Assembly: GCA_026075535.2 (NCBI GenBank)
Contig: AP026547.1
Coordinates: forward strand, 2,294,001 to 2,358,000
Source: Tricholoma matsutake
Lineage: Eukaryota; Basidiomycota; Agaricomycetes; Agaricales; Tricholomataceae
Length of the DNA: 64,000 nucleotides
Reading direction: 5' to 3'
Below, in pieces: positions 60,855 to 64,000 of this stretch. The notes below the pieces were generated by a model. The model was not told where the DNA came from and made no database searches. It saw only the letters and a list, made by a program, of their open reading frames with translations. Position 1 is the stretch's first letter; each line of letters begins with the position of its first letter. Made by a program: the position numbers and the translations under genes.

Positions 60855-61502
60855 TACTGGGGCTGACCTGTGTTTCCCACAGAAACACAGCCTTAGGAAC
60901 TTGTTTTAAGACTTCTGATGTGTATATCCTTTGGATATTCTTAATATGTGTGTAAAAGAAATGTCAGGGAAATATTTTACATGTATCCAAGCTGTATCTG
61001 CAAGGAACATAAAAGGTGTATTCTACAATGTTTCTTTCAGATCCCTTCTGGAAACATTTTTCATATTCCCTTTGTGTAAGTTAAAGAAACACTTTTTATG
61101 TAATTATGGCTGTATCTGCAGAAAACATTTAACATGTAATTTTATTATGTGTTTCCTAGGGATACATGTGTAACCATGGTAACCCCTTTGTTCTTTGCAT
61201 GTATCCATAGAAAACACATAATAAAATATATGTCAAGTGTTTTCTGCAGATACAGCCATAAAAAGTGTTTCCTTAACTTACACAAAGGGAACATGAAAAA
61301 TGTTTCCAGAAGGGATCTGAAAGAAACATTGTAGAATACACCTTTTATGTTCCTTGCAGATACAGCTTGGATACATGTAAAATATTTCCCTGACATTTCT
61401 TTTACATACATATTAAGAATATCCAAAGGATATACACATCAGAAGTCATAAAACAAGTTTCTAAGGCTGTGTTTCTGTGGGAAACACAGGTCAGCCCCAG
61501 TA
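60855..61502. mobile_element. 648-bp near-perfect palindromic foldback element (family D)
   Basis: The two arms of about 320 bp (60855-61176 and 61177-61502) are inverted copies with few differences. The ends are TACTGGGGCTGACCTGTGTT and its complement, and the centre is at CCATGG (about 61176). The terminal 20 bp match the 211-bp MITE at 47867. Open frames in each arm (60931-61173 plus, 61426-61145 minus) encode nearly the same peptide only because the arms are identical. Confidence 0.92.
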
Positions 61503-61599
61503 GTGCCATCAACGATGACACCCCATACCTCTATCACCACCACAAACTCTGTCACCACCACTCCTCCACCCTTTCCCACGTCTGCAAGAACTGTGAGTG

Positions 61600-62310
61600 G
61601 CCACAAACATTTCAGATGCAACACGAGCCCAAATGACAGCAACCTGTTGTTTGGGCTATGGTGCCGATCACTTACACACTGCTACTTTTGTGCAACCGCC
61701 AATCTGGCTGCCCAAAAAAAAAAAACTTTAGCCCTAAAAAACACAGTCAGAAACTATTTTTAAGCACATTAGAGGTTGAGTAAATAGTGTGAAAATTTTG
61801 ATGTGGATTGAGTACTGTTGTACCCATCTATGGCCAAATAACCTTGCAAATGCCAGAAACAGGCATAATGAACTTGAAACAATAATTGGATTTTGTTATT
61901 CACACCATAGTTCATCATGAAATTTCTCTTCCAGTTTTTGTGATATCAGTATTACATCAATACAACCTCTTCAAAACACATATAAGAGTGTTTATACAAG
62001 AGGGATAAGAACTACCCCTTTTTTTGCGAGTTGTAGAGGTAAAAATGTAATTACCTGCCAAACTGGTCTGCTCGAGAAAATTTCTCACTCAGTTTTGAAG
62101 CTAATAAGAAACCCTCAATGCAATATCTTCTTATCACTAAAAGGAGTGTTTCTACAAGAGGAATAAGAAAATGGTTGTTTTTTGGAGGATCAGAAAAGTT
62201 TGTACAAAAGTAGTGGTGTGTAAGTGATCAGCACCATAGGTATGTTTGTTTTTTGTTTGTTTCTTCTTTTTATAAGCTAACTGCCTGTAATTCTTTATTT
62301 TTAGGATCAA
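61600..62310 (+). repeat. Hairpin/intron module, plus-strand copy, split by an insertion
   Basis: GCCCAAATGAC..TTGTTTGGGC hairpin (61626-61656) as in the other modules, then a 584-bp inverted-repeat element. Directly after it is an intron (62240-62304): GTATGTTTGTTTTTTG, branch-like AGCTAACTGCC, acceptor TTATTTTTAG|GATCAATG. Confidence 0.5.
61656..62239. mobile_element. 584-bp inverted-repeat element at an exon/intron border
   Basis: The ends CTATGGTGCCGATCACTTAC and complement of GTAAGTGATCAGCACCATAG are about 36-bp inverted repeats (extending through CACTACTTTTGT). The last base adjoins the GT donor of the following intron. No clear target-site duplication. The interior is AT-rich with two GTGTTT..ACAAGAG(G)GATAAGA repeats. 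Confidence 0.75.
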
Positions 62311-62609
62311 TGACAGGTGCCGACATGGCACAACCCATGCCAACAGCCAACAAATTGAATGAAATGATCCTCTGCTGCATGACTGAAACAAGAGGTAGTG
62401 CAAACAGAAGTCTACTGAGGTGGACCCCAAGATAGATAGGTGATGGAGCAGAGTGGAGAGGCTTTATACAAAGACTATTACAAAGAACTATGAAATAGAG
62501 ATAGACCCACACTCCTCCCCATCCAAACGGGATGTGAGGGTCTTGGTTATGCTTAGGAGATCAGGAGGGGCATTGGGAGACCCCTGGAAGGGGACTCATC
62601 AGCTAAGCA

Positions 62610-62790
62610 TAGTGTTTAAGGGTCCGGTTCAGTCCAGTTTTTTGACCCCCAAGGGGGTCAACCAGAGACCGAAACTGGTCCAAATCGATACCCAGATTAG
62701 ATGGACCACAACCAAACTGAATAGGACCAGTCCTATTCAGTTCAGTTGACCCCAAAAGACTGGTTTTGACTGGTCTTTGGGCTGTTTTTA
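62610..62790. mobile_element. hAT-like MITE (family C), truncated
   Basis: TAGTGTTTAAGGGTCCGGTT matches the left end of the complete element at 16796 (TAGTGTTTAAGGGTCCAGTC). The interior shows the same ACTGGTCC/GGACCAGT motifs. No right terminus found. Confidence 0.7.
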
Positions 62791-62819
62791 TGAGTCTAAC
62801 TAAATTATAATATATTGTA

Positions 62820-64000
62820 GATAAAACTAATTATATTTACACCCTGTGAGCAGTTGCTTGCAGCGGTATTGCTAAAAAACTGAAAGAAGACAAAGAAGAA
62901 CAAGATAATAATAAAATAGCCCCACCATCTCGCATTTGTAGCGAGGGTGAGGGGTTGAGAGTGGTTGTCATTTGTCATCTCCTCCCCATCGTGTGTTGCC
63001 CCCTCCCCTGTTCTCATTGTTGTCTGTTTTCCACTCCCTGTTGTTCATCAGCCCCTCCCTGTGTGCATTGTTGTTCATCATCGGCACCTCCATTACCCCC
63101 TATGAGCAGTGGCTCATAGGCGGGTTGGTGGTGCTGTGACGTGGTGTCGGCCATTGTCCCTGGCTGCCGTTGCTGTTGCTGTTTGGAAGTGGTGGTACCC
63201 ATTGCCACCCTGCGAGCAGAGGCTCACAGCGGTGACATAGGGCATGGGTGGTGTATGGCAAGGGCCCATGTGCATTGTGTGGTGGCTAGGCGACGTCGTT
63301 AGCAAAAGATAAGAAACTAAGAAAATAATTGTTAGTAAAAGAAATAAGATTAAACAAAAAAAACATACTTGACAGCCCAAACGACGACTAGCATCATTTG
63401 GGCTGTCTGCAGCAGGGCCCCCTGATTTGTCCTTGTCGTCCCCCCTGATTTGTCCTCGTCCCCCTGATTCCTCATCCTCGTTGTCCCGCTATTCGTCGTC
63501 GTCCAGGAAAGGGCCCATTGCCACCCTGTGAGCAGAGGCTCGCAGCAGCGGCATTGGGTGTGGTTGTTGTGGTCCAGAAGCAACCAAATGCTGGCCTGCA
63601 AGCAGTGGCTCACAGAGGCAGCAAAGGCATCATTTGGTGGGTGGGCAATTTCATTATCAAAATGAAAAGTACCTAAAAAAGAAGAAAAAACTTTTAGTTA
63701 GTTGGTTAGTTAGTAAAAGAAAAGAATCAACTATAAAACAACATACCCTAGGGCCCAAATGACCCTTGTTCGTTGTTTGGGCCATCTACTCTGTGTTCAC
63801 TCAGTTGTTGTGGTCATTTTCATGGAAACGGCATCATTGGTGTTGTTGTCGTGGTCGTGGGAAGTCATCTGGGAAGTGGTGCCACATTTGTTTTTGGGTG
63901 AACAAATGTGACCACATGGTCTGTGCATGGCCACAGGGTATGTAAACACTCACCAAACGACTGTTTTTTCCCCTGGGCTTGTTCCACTTTATGTATATAT
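62820..64000 (-). repeat. Hairpin/intron modules IV (two clear units)
   Basis: GAGCAG..CTCACAG hairpins at 62842, 63100, 63215, 63525 and 63593. On the minus strand introns follow the GGGCCCAAAT/CAGCCCAAAC hairpins. Intron about 63370-63300: GTATGTTTTTTTTG, branch TTTACTAACAATT, acceptor TTTCTTAG. Intron about 63745-63672: GTATGTTGTTTTAT, branch TTTACTAACTAACC, acceptor TTTTTTAG|GTAC. Reading frames between units are not conserved. The last 200 bp look like the start of a further unit. Confidence 0.5.

Noticed and set aside
60931..61426. Two similar small proteins on opposite strands
   Set aside because: They are the same arm of a palindrome read twice. No evidence of coding selection.
1..64000. 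CRISPR arrays, bacterial operons or phage
   Set aside because: No regularly spaced direct repeats. All host genes carry spliceosomal introns.

Overview
The window reads as nuclear DNA of a filamentous basidiomycete, most likely an Agaricomycete. The evidence is intron-dense host genes (about 45-65 nt introns with GT..AG ends and CTRAY/TACTAAC-like branch sites), a fungal SLATT-domain gene, a basidiomycete-style DSN1/Mis13 kinetochore gene, and heavy loads of Ty3/Gypsy chromovirus, Ty1/Copia, pogo/Tigger and hAT-like elements whose coding regions are decayed mainly by CpG-to-TpG change.

Host genes form a thin scaffold between transposon blocks. 0-10 kb: GMP synthase (GUA1, +, 11 exons), a 4.4 kb stretch with no recognised gene, the kinetochore gene DSN1/MIS13 (-, 5 exons) and a 145-aa unknown (-). 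24-31 kb: a frame-broken SLATT_fungal gene (-) and the 5'-3' exoribonuclease XRN1/KEM1 (-, about 21 exons). 57-60 kb: an intact zinc-type/enoyl-reductase-like MDR oxidoreductase (+, 5 exons) and a UPF0014/FetB-family membrane protein (-, 7 exons).

TE block 1 (10.2-20.1 kb) is an old pogo element cut up by hAT-type MITEs and a Gypsy remnant. Two inverted copies of one MITE have exchanged their 8-bp target-site duplications, and the two halves of one transposase gene now sit on opposite strands. This is a direct footprint of a 5.7 kb inversion. TE block 2 (34.3-53.7 kb) holds a Copia element with a complete 6,047-bp Gypsy chromovirus nested in its gag (5-bp TSD CCCTC), an oddly inverted second Copia LTR, a Gypsy integrase fragment, MITEs, a tRNA-like SINE head, and a complete, apparently intact pogo/Tigger transposon (2,634 bp, TA TSD).

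Block 2 lies between two copies of a host segment of about 3-4 kb. That segment carries the 5' part of XRN1 plus MDR-oxidoreductase remnants, so the window holds a full XRN1 and a truncated XRN1 copy, two broken MDR copies and one intact MDR gene. A less familiar signal is a dispersed module seen at 13, 18, 48-49 and 61-63 kb: low-complexity DNA, a GAGCA..TGCTC hairpin, a second hairpin (GGCCCAAG..CTTGGGCC type), then at once a well-formed intron (5' GTATGT, TACTAAC-like branch, TTTTTAG). I do not recognise it. The 60.8-62.3 kb stretch also holds a 648-bp near-perfect palindrome.
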